A stretch of DNA of 64,000 nt from Haloarcula marismortui ATCC 43049 (GCF_000011085.1 NC_006396.1:1426001-1490000), one strand, 5' to 3'. Counted from the first letter of the stretch, positions 36,183 through 45,553 are shown. Numbers and translations: made by a program. Notes: generated by a model not told the origin, from the sequence alone.

Positions 36183-36321
36183 GCACTGCTCTCACGGTGA
36201 CTTTCCTGAACAGCAAAATAAAGCTACCCAGCAGATTATCTATTTTGAGAATGCTATGGTTGTCCTATTGTCGATTCTCGTGAAACTGTGCTGTCACAAT
36301 GCAGTGACTCATCCCAGAGAT

Positions 36322-36330
36322 GTTAACATA
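36322..36330 (+). promoter_or_regulatory. TATA-like box of the pyridoxamine-oxidase-like gene
   Basis: GTTAACATA is centred about 27 bases before the ATG at 36353, indicating a leaderless start there, not the GTG at 36347. Confidence 0.5.
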
Positions 36331-36352
36331 GCGGCGACCGTAGGCTGTGTGT

Positions 36353-36790
36353 ATGGTGACCGTCTCCGGACCGTGGACGAGCGAGGAGATGGAACAGTTT
36401 CTCAGCGCCGAAACTGTGCCACTCCGTCTCGGGTGTCGAACTCCAGCAGACAAGCCTTGGATGCTCTCGCTCTGGTATCGGTTCGTTGACGGTGTCTTCG
36501 AGTGTGCGACTGGGGCGGATGCGGCAGTTGTCGACTACCTCGACTATGACGCCAGCGTCTCCTTCGAAATCTCGACGAACGAGCCGCCGTACTGCGGCGT
36601 CAGAGGCAACGGAACAGCGACGATGACAGCGGACGAGGATAAGACAGTTCTCACCGAGTTGTTGCACCGCTATCTCGGCGGGACCGACTCACCACTGGCC
36701 GACCAACTGCTTGCACCCGACCGCCGCGAGGTACGGATTACGATTACGCCCGACCGACTCCACACCTGGGACTACAGCAATCGGATGTAA
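36353..36790 (+). CDS. pyridoxamine 5'-phosphate oxidase-like flavin-binding protein
   Basis: The split-barrel fold of this 145-residue protein is suggested by EEMEQFLSAETVPLRLGCRTPADKPWMLSLWYRFVDGVFECATGADAAVVDYL, then VSFEISTNEPPYCGVRGNGTATM, where the RGNGTA segment is typical of this superfamily, and VRITITPDRLHTWDYSNRM at the end. Members bind FMN, F420 or heme; the cofactor cannot be told from the sequence. The next gene begins 12 bases later. Confidence 0.8.
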   Translation: MVTVSGPWTSEEMEQFLSAETVPLRLGCRTPADKPWMLSLWYRFVDGVFECATGADAAVVDYLDYDASVSFEISTNEPPYCGVRGNGTATMTADEDKTVLTELLHRYLGGTDSPLADQLLAPDRREVRITITPDRLHTWDYSNRM

Positions 36791-36802
36791 CAGCCTGAAC
36801 CA

Positions 36803-37234
36803 ATGGAACATACAGACTCAACCATGGACAGCGACCCGACAGATATCAAATCACTCGCGATAAGCGCCACCGACCTCGTTGCAGCCATCGAAGCGGCTGC
36901 GGACGGGTCAGAGACGGTGTTGCGCGTCACACCGCCGTTTAGCGGCCGGATGCGGGCGCGTCTCCACGTCGTCCAGCCCGACGACGACGATGAACCGATT
37001 CTCATCGAGCCCGGCTCGCTACTGGCTACGGACGCACCGTCGTATCCAACGCCTGACGACACCGCTGACGAGCTCCGGGACGCGGACGACGAGACGTACT
37101 CGGTGGAGCGCCATCGGACCTACCACGAGCAACGACTCGCCGAGTGGCGGGAGTCGCTGCCGGACCACGTCGTTGATAGCACCACACTAACGGATACAGA
37201 ACACGACGTAACCGTGTCACTACTCGGACCGTGA
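36803..37234 (+). CDS. conserved haloarchaeal hypothetical protein
   Basis: I do not recognise a family for this 143-residue acidic protein. Notable segments are ISATDLVAAIEAAADGSETVLRVTPPFSGRMRARLHV (a mixed alpha/beta region) and a helical C-terminal part ERHRTYHEQRLAEWRESLPDHV. No membrane segment or metal motif was seen. It begins 12 bases after the flavoprotein gene and is probably cotranscribed. An in-frame Met at residue 8 is an alternative start. Confidence 0.65.
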   Translation: MEHTDSTMDSDPTDIKSLAISATDLVAAIEAAADGSETVLRVTPPFSGRMRARLHVVQPDDDDEPILIEPGSLLATDAPSYPTPDDTADELRDADDETYSVERHRTYHEQRLAEWRESLPDHVVDSTTLTDTEHDVTVSLLGP

Positions 37235-37393
37235 TCGGTCGTGCACGTCCACCGAGAATGTCATAGATATCAGAAGTGCCACAGGTGTCATACCAGATCT
37301 CCGCCGCTAATAAAACGTCTCCGCGCCGCTCAGCCTGTAGTAAAATGAACTATTGGGGGACCGCTGTACGTGAAACGAAGCGAAACGGCCGGA

Positions 37394-37407
37394 AACCTCT
37401 AGAGGTT
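37394..37407. promoter_or_regulatory. perfect 14-base palindrome overlapping a promoter
   Basis: AACCTCTAGAGGTT is a perfect inverted repeat. Its right arm runs into GGTTATAAG (37404-37412), a good TATA-like box whose start point would fall near 37434, 16 bases before the ATG of the small membrane protein. The position fits an operator that covers the TFB/TBP site. Confidence 0.45.
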
Positions 37408-37449
37408 ATAAGCTATCTCCAGTAGAAGCCGTGGATAGGTTCCCTCCAT

Positions 37450-37695
37450 ATGTCAAGTTCGTCCGCATACGAATTACTCGCCCAGTTTGATGACTCGATA
37501 CCGGAGTTCGACGAGCCTTTCGTCTCCGCCGTTCGAGGTTTCGCGTTCTGGACAGCGATTGCGCTCCCGTTTCTGTATCTCCCGCTGCTAATTACTGGCC
37601 TGAACTCCGGGGCAACGCGGGTCGCGTTCGTCGCACTCGTCGTCTGCAACGCCGTGACACTGTTTATCGGCCACGCACACAGAGGAGATGCCTGA
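37450..37695 (+). CDS. small two-helix membrane protein
   Basis: This 81-residue protein has an acidic N-terminus (ELLAQFDDSIPEFDEPF) followed by two hydrophobic helices (AFWTAIALPFLYLPLLITGL and TRVAFVALVVCNAVTLFIG) ending in GHAHRGDA. It is not assignable to a family. A promoter with a palindrome lies just upstream. Confidence 0.6.
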   Translation: MSSSSAYELLAQFDDSIPEFDEPFVSAVRGFAFWTAIALPFLYLPLLITGLNSGATRVAFVALVVCNAVTLFIGHAHRGDA

Positions 37696-38033
37696 AACGG
37701 AACGCTTCAATTTCGGTCACCAGCGTGGATATCGTGCCCTGCTACTCCGTATTACTGCTGTGGCCATACGTTCATTCTCCCAGTAGTCGTTCGCGTGCAC
37801 ACGTCCCGAACAGCAGTCACCGCAGGTGTCGGTCCGGGCCTCGGCGAATCGCTGGCCAGATTCTCCCGCTAACTGCCGCGGACACAGTAACTGCGACGCA
37901 CAGTCCTCGCTCGATCCGACCGAAATCGCCGGTCATACTGGCACCTCGTCGAACAGGACCGCTCGGCGTGGACACTATAATTTGATCTCTGCCCCACGTC
38001 GCGGCATTCTGAGCGCTTCGGCTCCGATGCCGG
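37696..38033. other. 338-base intergenic region, nothing recognised
   Basis: Short open frames here (for example 37725-37985) have neither plausible composition nor start signals. No repeat, tRNA or strong hairpin was noticed. Confidence 0.4.
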
Positions 38034-38285
38034 CTATTCTTCGAGGAGGTCGACCCACTCTCTGAGCGGCCCACGAACACCGTCGGCTGATATCGTCACG
38101 TCGCCGTCGAACCGCCACGTCGCCTGTTGGGAGTCCGAACCGAACCGCATCGGAATGGCAATCGACAGATCGTCGGCCGTCACATGGAGTGCCTCGTCGC
38201 GATCGACCGTCTCGTCGAGTAACCGTTCGACGGCCAGGCGGAGCTGTTCGGGGTCCGGGTCCGGGAGATCCGTGGATTGACTCAT
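38034..38285 (-). CDS. conserved small haloarchaeal protein
   Basis: In this 83-residue protein the N-terminus is acidic and helical (DPEQLRLAVERLLDETVDRDEALHV), followed by a beta-rich part (DDLSIAIPMRFGSDSQQATWRFDGDVTIS) and a closing helix (GPLREWVDLLEE). No known family. It diverges from the next gene, with a shared control region of about 90 bases. Confidence 0.6.
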   Translation of the reverse strand: MSQSTDLPDPDPEQLRLAVERLLDETVDRDEALHVTADDLSIAIPMRFGSDSQQATWRFDGDVTISADGVRGPLREWVDLLEE

Positions 38286-38378
38286 ACCTGTTGCTTGGAG
38301 CCGGAGCTACCTCCGTGTTGTGTCGACCGAGGCGGTTTGCCCCGTCATTTAGGGGTGTGTAGTCCCCAGACTGTGCCG

Positions 38379-38615
38379 ATGGAGCTGGAAACGCCGTACG
38401 CCCTCGGAGGGACCTACTACGTCGAGACCGTGTCGGTCGGGAAACGGACGGACGACGAGACGGTGCGCGATTGCGTGGTCTGTGGCGGCCACGTGTACGC
38501 CGACGACTGGCATCTCGTCGTCGGAGTTCTGGATACAGGCAGCGGACGACAGCGCCACCACCACTGTAGCGACGACTGCCTGACCGAGTGGCTCAAACTC
38601 ATGACGGCTGCCTGA
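38379..38615 (+). CDS. small zinc-binding protein (CxxC ... HxxC-type)
   Basis: This 78-residue protein contains DCVVCGGHVYADDWHLVVGV and then RHHHCSDDCLTEWLKL, so two CxxC-like pairs flanked by histidines could form a treble-clef zinc site. The ATG at 38379 lies about 30 bases after CATTTAGG (38346), a possible TATA box; the open frame upstream (38277) has no support. Confidence 0.65.
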   Translation: MELETPYALGGTYYVETVSVGKRTDDETVRDCVVCGGHVYADDWHLVVGVLDTGSGRQRHHHCSDDCLTEWLKLMTAA

Positions 38616-38663
38616 GCGCCGGTGAGTCCGCGGAGTCTTGACGATGGAGCGCGTCGGGAAAGT

Positions 38664-39314
38664 ATGGACGAGCGCACGGGCGTGTTCAGGGTCTACCGGG
38701 TCGTCGATGCGGTCCCGCACATCAATCTGTTCGACACCGATGCAACGCGGCTCTACACCGTGTACCAGTCCGGCTACGGCGAACGACAGCCGGCAGTTGA
38801 CGACCTCCGAACAGGTGATCTCGTCGAGGCGACGCTCGGCGGCGATCCCGACGACTCGGAGGAAGCCTGGTCGCTGCTTTCGTTCGACCGTCGTGACCGC
38901 GTCGCGATGGATTTCGTCGTTGACGCCGAAGTCCCCGAAGTCGCGGCTGACCTCTGGGAGCCGGGGCTGGAACGCCCGGCGAGCGCCGTACTCGAAGAAG
39001 ACGGCAAGCCGGTCGCGGAGTGTTTCGTGCAGCCGCGCGCGCCGCTGCCCGGCGGCACGTTCGTCCCGAGCGTGCTCACCGGGCTCGTGCCGATGGAATC
39101 ACTGCTGACCGAACTCCCCGGTATCGGCGACCCGCCGACAGACGCTATTTTCATCGACCCTGACCCGCCCGATGCTGACTCGTACTCCCGGCCGTATGGC
39201 GTCGCTGTGTTGTTCACTGCTGGCGCTGATGACCTACTCACGGAGTTCCGGGAGCGATATGACCTCTCTGCCGACGCGGACAACAGACCCGAATACGACC
39301 CGTACGGGCTGTGA
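38664..39314 (+). CDS. conserved haloarchaeal protein (probably DUF6663)
   Basis: In this 216-residue acidic protein the N-terminal part FRVYRVVDAVPHINLFDTDATRLYTVYQSGYGE and LRTGDLVEATLGGDPDDSEEAWSLLSFDR suggests a small beta domain, followed by PTDAIFIDPDPPDADSYSRPYGVAVLFTAGADDLLTEFRERYDL. I associate it with DUF6663 from memory; no activity is known to me. It begins 48 bases after the zinc protein and converges with the protease gene. Confidence 0.7.
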   Translation: MDERTGVFRVYRVVDAVPHINLFDTDATRLYTVYQSGYGERQPAVDDLRTGDLVEATLGGDPDDSEEAWSLLSFDRRDRVAMDFVVDAEVPEVAADLWEPGLERPASAVLEEDGKPVAECFVQPRAPLPGGTFVPSVLTGLVPMESLLTELPGIGDPPTDAIFIDPDPPDADSYSRPYGVAVLFTAGADDLLTEFRERYDLSADADNRPEYDPYGL

Positions 39315-39344
39315 GTCGTCTGCGGGGAGAACGAGCGGCGGGCG

Positions 39345-40448
39345 CTACATCGTGATGACGAGCGGCACCGGGACGAAACAGAGCATCCCCAGAACGAAGG
39401 TAAGCAGGCCGACAGCCCAGCGGCCCGGTCCCAGCGGCGTCTCGTCAAGCGGCGTCGCCGACCCGAGCCGGCCGAACACCAGCGCCAGAATCCCCCAGAA
39501 CGCCCACAGCCCGGCCGCTCGGCCCCCCTCGAAGGCGACAAGGTAGCCAGCGAGTCCAAACAGGGCGACGGGGACGGCGAGCTGGACCAGGGACAGTCGG
39601 TCGCCAAACAGCGACCGGGCGACGTGTGAACCGTCGAGTTGGCCGACTGGCAGGAGGTTCAGGAAGGTCACGAACGCTCCCACCCAGCCGCCGATGACGA
39701 CCGGGTTCGGGAGGAGCTGCGGGTTCGCGTACTCAAGCTGTTCACCCATGACTGCGGCGATACCCTGCAACAACAGCGGGTAACCAAGTTCGATGTTCGT
39801 GACGATGCCGCGAGTTACCTCCACTGGTGGGAGCGTCACACCGATGGCAGTCACGACGACTGTCGCAACGAGACCCGCCAGCGGGCCGGCGACGCCGATG
39901 TCGAACAGCGCCTTCCGGTCGGGGATGTGGTCGTTCATGCTGATGACCGCACCCAGCGTCCCGAGCACGTTTGGGAACGGCAGGAAGTACGGCAGGCTCG
40001 CCTCAACCTCGTGGTAGCGGCTCATGATGTAGTGGCCGAACTCGTGAATTGCGAGGATACCCAGTGCGGCCGCGGCGAAGGGCCACGCCGCGAGCATGGC
40101 TGTCGGGTCTTCGAGCACGGACAGCCCGTACCAGCGGGTCCCGGCGTACAGCGTCGACAACAGCGTCAGGACGGCGAGCCCGACGTTTAACCACGGGATA
40201 CCGTCGACGCCGAGCGACCGCTCGTGGGCAATCAGCACCCATTCGCCCATCTCCCGCTTGAGCGCGACGCGGTACCCGCGCTGACGGAACGCCGGCGCGA
40301 TGCGGTGGATGACCTGTTCGGACTCGGTCAGTGGCTCGCCGTAATACCGGACGCCGTCCTCGGCGGTCCTGTCGATCTCGTACACGTGGAACGTGTCTGC
40401 GAGCGCTTCCGGGTCAGGTAACTCCGGCGGCGAGGACTGAGTCGCCAT
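39345..40448 (-). CDS. M50-family intramembrane zinc metalloprotease (site-2-protease-like)
   Basis: In this 367-residue protein the catalytic HEFGH is at residues 135-139 inside a membrane helix (LGILAIHEFGHYIMSRYHEVEASLPYFLP), and the third ligand is in FLNLLPVGQLDGSHVARSLF. About eight hydrophobic helices surround them, and a soluble N-terminal domain of about 85 residues precedes. The organisation matches archaeal and plant EGY-like proteases that cut within membranes, often to release transcription factors. The ATG at 40448 was chosen; the frame opens two codons earlier with TTG. Substrates are unknown. Confidence 0.9.
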   Translation of the reverse strand: MATQSSPPELPDPEALADTFHVYEIDRTAEDGVRYYGEPLTESEQVIHRIAPAFRQRGYRVALKREMGEWVLIAHERSLGVDGIPWLNVGLAVLTLLSTLYAGTRWYGLSVLEDPTAMLAAWPFAAAALGILAIHEFGHYIMSRYHEVEASLPYFLPFPNVLGTLGAVISMNDHIPDRKALFDIGVAGPLAGLVATVVVTAIGVTLPPVEVTRGIVTNIELGYPLLLQGIAAVMGEQLEYANPQLLPNPVVIGGWVGAFVTFLNLLPVGQLDGSHVARSLFGDRLSLVQLAVPVALFGLAGYLVAFEGGRAAGLWAFWGILALVFGRLGSATPLDETPLGPGRWAVGLLTFVLGMLCFVPVPLVITM

Positions 40449-40527
40449 TACCAACGTTTAGGGTTCGACCCGTTTGAACCTGTTTGCTGGCCCCACTGGA
40501 CACAGTAGAGCCGCCCAACTGGCTCGC

Positions 40528-41616
40528 TCAGTCTGCGATGGCTTCGTCCGACCCGGTCGCGGCGCTGGGGTCCTGAATCCAGAGGTCCCCAAAGAGGTCG
40601 TCCTGCTGGAGGCGGACCTGACCGCGGTGAGCTAAAAAGAGCAATCCGAGGAACGTCTCAACGCGAGACCCACCGGCCGTGTCGACCTCGCGGTACAGCA
40701 CCTCTTCGCGGCCCTGGTCGTACTGCTCGCGGACGGCGTCGTGCACGTCGGCGATGATGTCATCGATGTTCTCGGCGTGGGCTGTTCCAGTCACATCGGC
40801 GGCCGACGGTTCCTCGTCCAGTCGCATGTCGTCGGCCCCGCGGTAGTCCAGTTCCTGCGTCCCGCGGTCGTACCCGCTCGGCGAGTCGCCGGTGTCGTAC
40901 TCGCGGGACTCCTTCCACCACGATTCCCGTTCGGCGTCGCGGAGATCCCGGACGAGTTCATCGAGCGTCTGTGGCATCCCGCGGGCGCGGCGGCGTTCGA
41001 GCCGTCGGTCCATCTCCGACTCCAGCGCAGCGAAGGGGTCCGGGTCCTCGATGGGGGCGTCCTCGTGCATTGCCTGCTCCCACGGCTCGGCCGGCTCCTC
41101 TTCCGTCTCGCCCTCGCCGAGCATTGCGTCGCTTTTCATCCGAATCAAGACGCTCGCGTAGAACAGCGCCCGCCCCGACGTGCGCAGGTCCGCGTCGTCG
41201 ATACGCTGGAGGAACTTGTCGGTGACCCGCACCACGTCGATATCCCACGGGTCGATTTCGCCGTCGTCCGCGAGCTGGACCAGCACTTCGACCGGTTCGA
41301 CGTCTTCGTCCTCGTCCTCGTCGGTCGTCCGGTCGCTTTCGGGGCTGTCCTGTGCAGTTGTCTCGTCGTCTGGGTCGGGGGAGTCGCCCAGCAGCGCCGC
41401 CGCGTCGTCCGAGCCACCTGGCGGCTCGCGGTCCTCGTGCCCGGTGATGTTGAGCGGGATGTCATCGGCATCGTCTCGCGGGTCACTGCGCTCGCGGGCC
41501 ACATTCGCTCCCCGCTCGCTACCCCGAGGCGCTTCCTCCGGGCGCGCCTCGCCCTCCCCGCTCGACTGTTCCGAGGAGTCTCCGTCGCGCTGCTCCGTCG
41601 GCTCCTCGCTAGTCAT
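40528..41616 (-). CDS. scpA: segregation and condensation protein ScpA
   Basis: ScpA is the kleisin that bridges SMC heads in the condensin complex. The conserved N-terminal kleisin part is VEPVEVLVQLADDGEIDPWDIDVVRVTDKFLQRIDDADLRTSGRALFYASVLIRMKSDAML, and the C-terminal winged helix is GSRVETFLGLLFLAHRGQVRLQQDDLFGDLWI. The first 105 residues are a long acidic, probably disordered, haloarchaeal extension, so the 362-residue length exceeds bacterial ScpA (about 250). It overlaps the end of smc by 8 bases. No ScpB was seen nearby. Confidence 0.93.
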   Translation of the reverse strand: MTSEEPTEQRDGDSSEQSSGEGEARPEEAPRGSERGANVARERSDPRDDADDIPLNITGHEDREPPGGSDDAAALLGDSPDPDDETTAQDSPESDRTTDEDEDEDVEPVEVLVQLADDGEIDPWDIDVVRVTDKFLQRIDDADLRTSGRALFYASVLIRMKSDAMLGEGETEEEPAEPWEQAMHEDAPIEDPDPFAALESEMDRRLERRRARGMPQTLDELVRDLRDAERESWWKESREYDTGDSPSGYDRGTQELDYRGADDMRLDEEPSAADVTGTAHAENIDDIIADVHDAVREQYDQGREEVLYREVDTAGGSRVETFLGLLFLAHRGQVRLQQDDLFGDLWIQDPSAATGSDEAIAD

Positions 41617-44600
41617 CAGCCGGAACCTCCTCATCACCGTCGCCCTCACCGCTGAGGTCGATCCCGGTCACGGCGCTCACGTTGTCGCCCTGCATCATCA
41701 CGCCGATAGCGCGCTCGGACCGCTCCAGCATGGCCGAGCGGTGTGAGACGACGACGAACTGGGCGTCGCCGGCGAGTTCGTCCACCAGTTCGCCGACGAG
41801 GTCGGCGTTAGCCGCGTCGAGGAAAGCGTCGACCTCGTCCAGCGCGTAGAACGGCGCGGGGTTGTGTCGCTGGATGGCGAAAATAAACGCCAGCGCTGTC
41901 AGGGACTTCTCGCCGCCCGACATCGCGTTCAGCCGCTGAATCGGCTTGTCGCCGGGCTGGGCCTTCATCGTCAGCCCGCCCTCGAAGGGGTCGTCCTCGT
42001 CTTCGAGGTGGAGATGGCCGGTGCCGTTCGAGAGCCGCTCGAAGATGTTCTGGAACTGGTCGTTGATCTCCGTGAACGACTCCATGAACGTCTCCTTCTT
42101 GCGGGCCTCATAGGTATCGATGCGGTCGCGGATGCCGTCGGCCTCTTCGACCAGCGTCGCTTTCTTATCTTCGAGTTCCTGCAGGTCGTCGTTGACCCGG
42201 TCGTACTCCTCGATAGCCCGCATGTTGACCGGCTCCAGTTTCTCCATCTCCGTTTCCAGCCGGTCAATCTCCTGCTCGACCGTCTCGTGGTCGGGCACGT
42301 CCTCGGGGTCGTAGTCGCCGACCTGCGCTTCGAGTTCATCGATTTCCCACTCCAGACGCTCCTGAGTTTCCTGCTCAGATTCGAGGTCGCGCTCGATTTC
42401 GGAGACCGCGGCCTGTTGCTCGTCGCGGGCTTCCTTGGCTTCCTGCAGGTCGGCTTTCAGGTCTTCGCGCTCGGACTTGAGTTCGGCCAGTTCCTCTTCG
42501 AGGTCGGCGACGGCCTGTTCCTTCTCGCCTTTCAGCTCCTGCTTCTCCGCGACCGTCGCTTCGAGGTCGTCGATGCGTTCCTCGTGGTCGGCCTTGCGGT
42601 TCTGGGCCGCCTCAATGTCGTCGTGGAGGTCCTCGATGGCCTCCTCGGCGTACTGCTTCTCTAACTGGTGCTCGTTGAGTTCGGCGTCGAGTTCGCCCTG
42701 ACGGTCTTCGAGCGCATCGATGTCGTCCTTGATCGACTCGCGCTGGTCGGTCAGGTCCGGTAGTTCCGAATCCTCGACCTCGGCTTCTAGCTCGTCGATG
42801 TCGCGCTGGAGCGCGTCGATTTCCTCGGTCTTTGCTTCGATGTCGGCCTCCAGTTCGTCCATCTGGTCGGCCACGTCCTCGCGCTCGTCAGCGATTTCTT
42901 CGAGGTCCGCTTCCAGTTGCTCGATTCGCTCGCGGGTGTCTTCGAGCGCGGTCTGCTTGCGCTCGATGCTCGTCTCGATATCCCGGACCTGTTCGGTCGC
43001 ATCGGACTCGCGGTCGCGGGCGTCGTCAAGGCGCTCCTCGACATCACGGAGGTCATCGCGCACGTCGGCGCGCTCGTCTTCGAGTTCGTTGATGCGCGTG
43101 GCGACCCGTTCGAGCTTGCCAGCGCCGCCCGAGAAGGAGTAGCGCGTGCCCGAGGAGGAGCCGCCGGTCATTGCGCCGGACTTCTCGACGAGGTCGCCCT
43201 CAAGCGTGACCATCCGGTAGTCGCCCATCAGCTCGCGGGCGGTGTCCATACTGTCGACGACGACGGTGTCGCCCAGCACGTACGAGAAGATACCCGCGTA
43301 CTCGCGGTCGAAATCCACGAGGTTGTACGCGAAGTCGATGACCCCGTCGGCGCTGGGCAGAGACCCCAGCGAGCGGTTCTGCATCTGCGTGATAGGGAGG
43401 AACGTCGCCCGGCCGGCGCTACGGGATTTGAGGTACTCGATACAGCGCTGGCCGACGCTATCGTCATCGACGACCACGTGGGCGAGACGCCCGCCGGCCG
43501 CCGTCTCACAGGCCGTGGCGTACTCGGGGTCGACGCCGCCGAGTTGGCCGACGGTGCCGTGGACGCCGTCTTGGCCGGCGTTGAGAATCGCCGTCACCGC
43601 CCGGCCGTACGAGGAGTCGCCGTCTTCGCCGGCCTTCGCCTCTAGCTGGGCGTACTCCTGCTGTTTCGCGCTGATCTCGTCTTCGAGGTCGTCCAGATCA
43701 GACTGGAGCTCCCGCTTCTCGGCCCTGAGGTCGTCGACGACTTCGCCGATAGTCGCCTTGTTCTGTTTCGCTTTCTCCAGTTCCGTCTGCAGGTCCTCGA
43801 TGTCGGCTTCGAGGTCGGGGATCTCGGCTTCGGCTTCCTCAATAGCCGCTCGCTTCTCGTCCTCGGCGTTCGAGCGCCGGCGGGCCTCGTCAAGCAGACG
43901 GTCCTGCTCGCGCTGGAGGTCGTTCTTCTCGCTTTTGAGCGTCTCCAGTCGCGAGCGTTTCTCCTCCAGTTCGTCTTTGACCTCTTGGAACTCCTCGCCG
44001 ACCTCGTCGATTCGTTGCTGGACCTCCGCGAGTTCGGATTCCTTCTCCGCGATGTCGGCCTTGACGTTGGATTTGGCGACTTTCGTCTCGCGGATGTCGC
44101 TTTCAAGATCGTCGATGGTCTCCTGCTTGCGGTCGATCTGGACGAACGCCTGCCGGCGCTCGTTCTCGGCGGCCTCGACTGTTTCCTCGGCGGACTCGAT
44201 CTTGTCCTCCAGCCGGGAGATGTCGCCTTTGATCTCCTCGATCTCGCGCTTGATGGCGAGCTGTTCGTCCTCGCCTTTGCGCTCGATTTCCTGGTTGAGT
44301 TCGTGGAGCTCGTCTTCCAGTCGGATGACCGCACCCTGGCGCTCGTCGAGTTCCGCCTGGAGTTCGGTGAGTTCGCTTTCGAGTTCGTCGATGGACTCCT
44401 CAACGGCTGTCAGTTCCTCGCGCTTGTCTTCGAGTTCGGCAGCCTTGCGGTACCCCTCGTACTCCTCTTTCTCGTCACGGAGGTCCTGATACTTCAGCGC
44501 CGTCTCCCGTTCGTCTTCAAGTTGATCAAGACGCTCCTGTTTCTCCTCGATGCGGAGCTCGGCCTCGTCGATGCGCTCTTGCACGACCTCCAGTTCGTCG

Positions 44601-45196
44601 AAGGCGTCGGCCTTCTTTGCGTCGAACTGGGCGACGCCGGCGATCTCGTCGATGATCTCCCGGCGGGAGCCGGCGGTCATGTTGATGATCTCGGTCACGT
44701 CGCCCTGCATGACGACGTTGTAGCCTTCAGGCGTGACGCCGGCCTGAGCGAGCAGGTCCTGAATGTCCGAAAGGTTGACCGAGCGACCGTTGATGTAGTA
44801 GTAGGAGTAGTAGTTGTCCTCGGTCTCCTTGACCCGGCGTTTGATGGCGATCTCGTCCACGTCACCCACATCTTCAGTGCCGGCGGCGTTGACGACCTGT
44901 GAACGGGACAGCGTCCGGTCGTCGTTGGCCAGAATTACCTCGACGCTGGCCTGCCGTTCGCCGTCGTACTCGGCATCTTCGTCGGCGTGGCCGGGGTTGT
45001 AGATGAGGTCAGTGAGTTTCTCGGCGCGGATACCCGAGGTGCGAGCGAGTCCAAGTGCAAACAGAATCGCGTCGATGATGTTGGACTTGCCCGAGCCGTT
45101 CGGGCCGCTGATAGTGGTAAAATCTTCGTAGAACGGGATTCGGGTCTTCCGTCCGAAGCTCTTGAAATTGTCGAGGACGAGCTCTTTAATATGCAT
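41609..45196 (-). CDS. smc: chromosome segregation protein SMC
   Basis: SMC is the ATPase of chromosomal condensin. The 1195-residue protein has Walker A GPNGSGKSNIIDAI near residue 30, two long coiled coils separated by a hinge at about 510-680 (HGTVGQLGGVDPEYATACETAAGGRLAHVVV; FAYNLVDFDREYAGIFSYVLGDTVVV), the signature NAMSGGEKSLTALAFIFA and Walker B FYALDEVDAFLDAAN near the C-terminus. Coiled coils are very rich in Glu, Asp and Arg, as in haloarchaea. It forms an operon with the small coiled-coil gene upstream and scpA downstream. Confidence 0.97.
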   Translation of the reverse strand: MHIKELVLDNFKSFGRKTRIPFYEDFTTISGPNGSGKSNIIDAILFALGLARTSGIRAEKLTDLIYNPGHADEDAEYDGERQASVEVILANDDRTLSRSQVVNAAGTEDVGDVDEIAIKRRVKETEDNYYSYYYINGRSVNLSDIQDLLAQAGVTPEGYNVVMQGDVTEIINMTAGSRREIIDEIAGVAQFDAKKADAFDELEVVQERIDEAELRIEEKQERLDQLEDERETALKYQDLRDEKEEYEGYRKAAELEDKREELTAVEESIDELESELTELQAELDERQGAVIRLEDELHELNQEIERKGEDEQLAIKREIEEIKGDISRLEDKIESAEETVEAAENERRQAFVQIDRKQETIDDLESDIRETKVAKSNVKADIAEKESELAEVQQRIDEVGEEFQEVKDELEEKRSRLETLKSEKNDLQREQDRLLDEARRRSNAEDEKRAAIEEAEAEIPDLEADIEDLQTELEKAKQNKATIGEVVDDLRAEKRELQSDLDDLEDEISAKQQEYAQLEAKAGEDGDSSYGRAVTAILNAGQDGVHGTVGQLGGVDPEYATACETAAGGRLAHVVVDDDSVGQRCIEYLKSRSAGRATFLPITQMQNRSLGSLPSADGVIDFAYNLVDFDREYAGIFSYVLGDTVVVDSMDTARELMGDYRMVTLEGDLVEKSGAMTGGSSSGTRYSFSGGAGKLERVATRINELEDERADVRDDLRDVEERLDDARDRESDATEQVRDIETSIERKQTALEDTRERIEQLEADLEEIADEREDVADQMDELEADIEAKTEEIDALQRDIDELEAEVEDSELPDLTDQRESIKDDIDALEDRQGELDAELNEHQLEKQYAEEAIEDLHDDIEAAQNRKADHEERIDDLEATVAEKQELKGEKEQAVADLEEELAELKSEREDLKADLQEAKEARDEQQAAVSEIERDLESEQETQERLEWEIDELEAQVGDYDPEDVPDHETVEQEIDRLETEMEKLEPVNMRAIEEYDRVNDDLQELEDKKATLVEEADGIRDRIDTYEARKKETFMESFTEINDQFQNIFERLSNGTGHLHLEDEDDPFEGGLTMKAQPGDKPIQRLNAMSGGEKSLTALAFIFAIQRHNPAPFYALDEVDAFLDAANADLVGELVDELAGDAQFVVVSHRSAMLERSERAIGVMMQGDNVSAVTGIDLSGEGDGDEEVPADD

Positions 45197-45217
45197 GCGG
45201 TGATGTAGCCGACAGCC

Positions 45218-45520
45218 CTACGCGACGATGATGTCGGACTCCGAGTCCTCTTCGGTCTCGGTCTCCGACGCGGCCTCGGCCTCCTCCCTGTTATCAATCT
45301 CGTTGGTATCCTCAGTGTTAGGTGTGTCGGCCTCCGTCGAGGTGGCGGCCGATTCCTCCGAGTCGGGCTCGTCAGCGCTGAATCCGTTGTCCTCATCGAC
45401 GCTGGCTTCGAGTTCCCGGATACGGACCTTACATTCGACGAGTTCGTCGGTCAGTCCCTCGACCGACGCTTCCAGTTCTCTGACGCGCGTTTCGAGTTCC
45501 TCGACTCGGTTGCCGCACAT
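45218..45520 (-). CDS. small coiled-coil protein upstream of smc
   Basis: In this 100-residue protein the first 40 residues form a coiled coil (MCGNRVEELETRVRELEASVEGLTDELVECKVRIRELEASV), and the rest is a disordered acidic Glu/Ser/Thr tail. It resembles small proteins found before smc in haloarchaea and may work with condensin, which is inference from position. I place the start at 45520 because a TATA-like GTATAAGTG (45545-45553) sits 28 bases upstream; a longer open frame starts at 45565 and would contain that box. Confidence 0.75.
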   Translation of the reverse strand: MCGNRVEELETRVRELEASVEGLTDELVECKVRIRELEASVDEDNGFSADEPDSEESAATSTEADTPNTEDTNEIDNREEAEAASETETEEDSESDIIVA

Positions 45521-45544
45521 ATCCGTAACCCAGCCATTGTGGAC

Positions 45545-45553
45545 ACTTATACC
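45545..45553 (-). promoter_or_regulatory. TATA-like box of the coiled-coil/smc/scpA operon
   Basis: The reverse strand reads GGTATAAGTG. Its distance to the ATG at 45520 is right for a leaderless transcript. The 21 bases between this gene and smc contain no second box, so smc and scpA probably depend on it. Confidence 0.6.
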
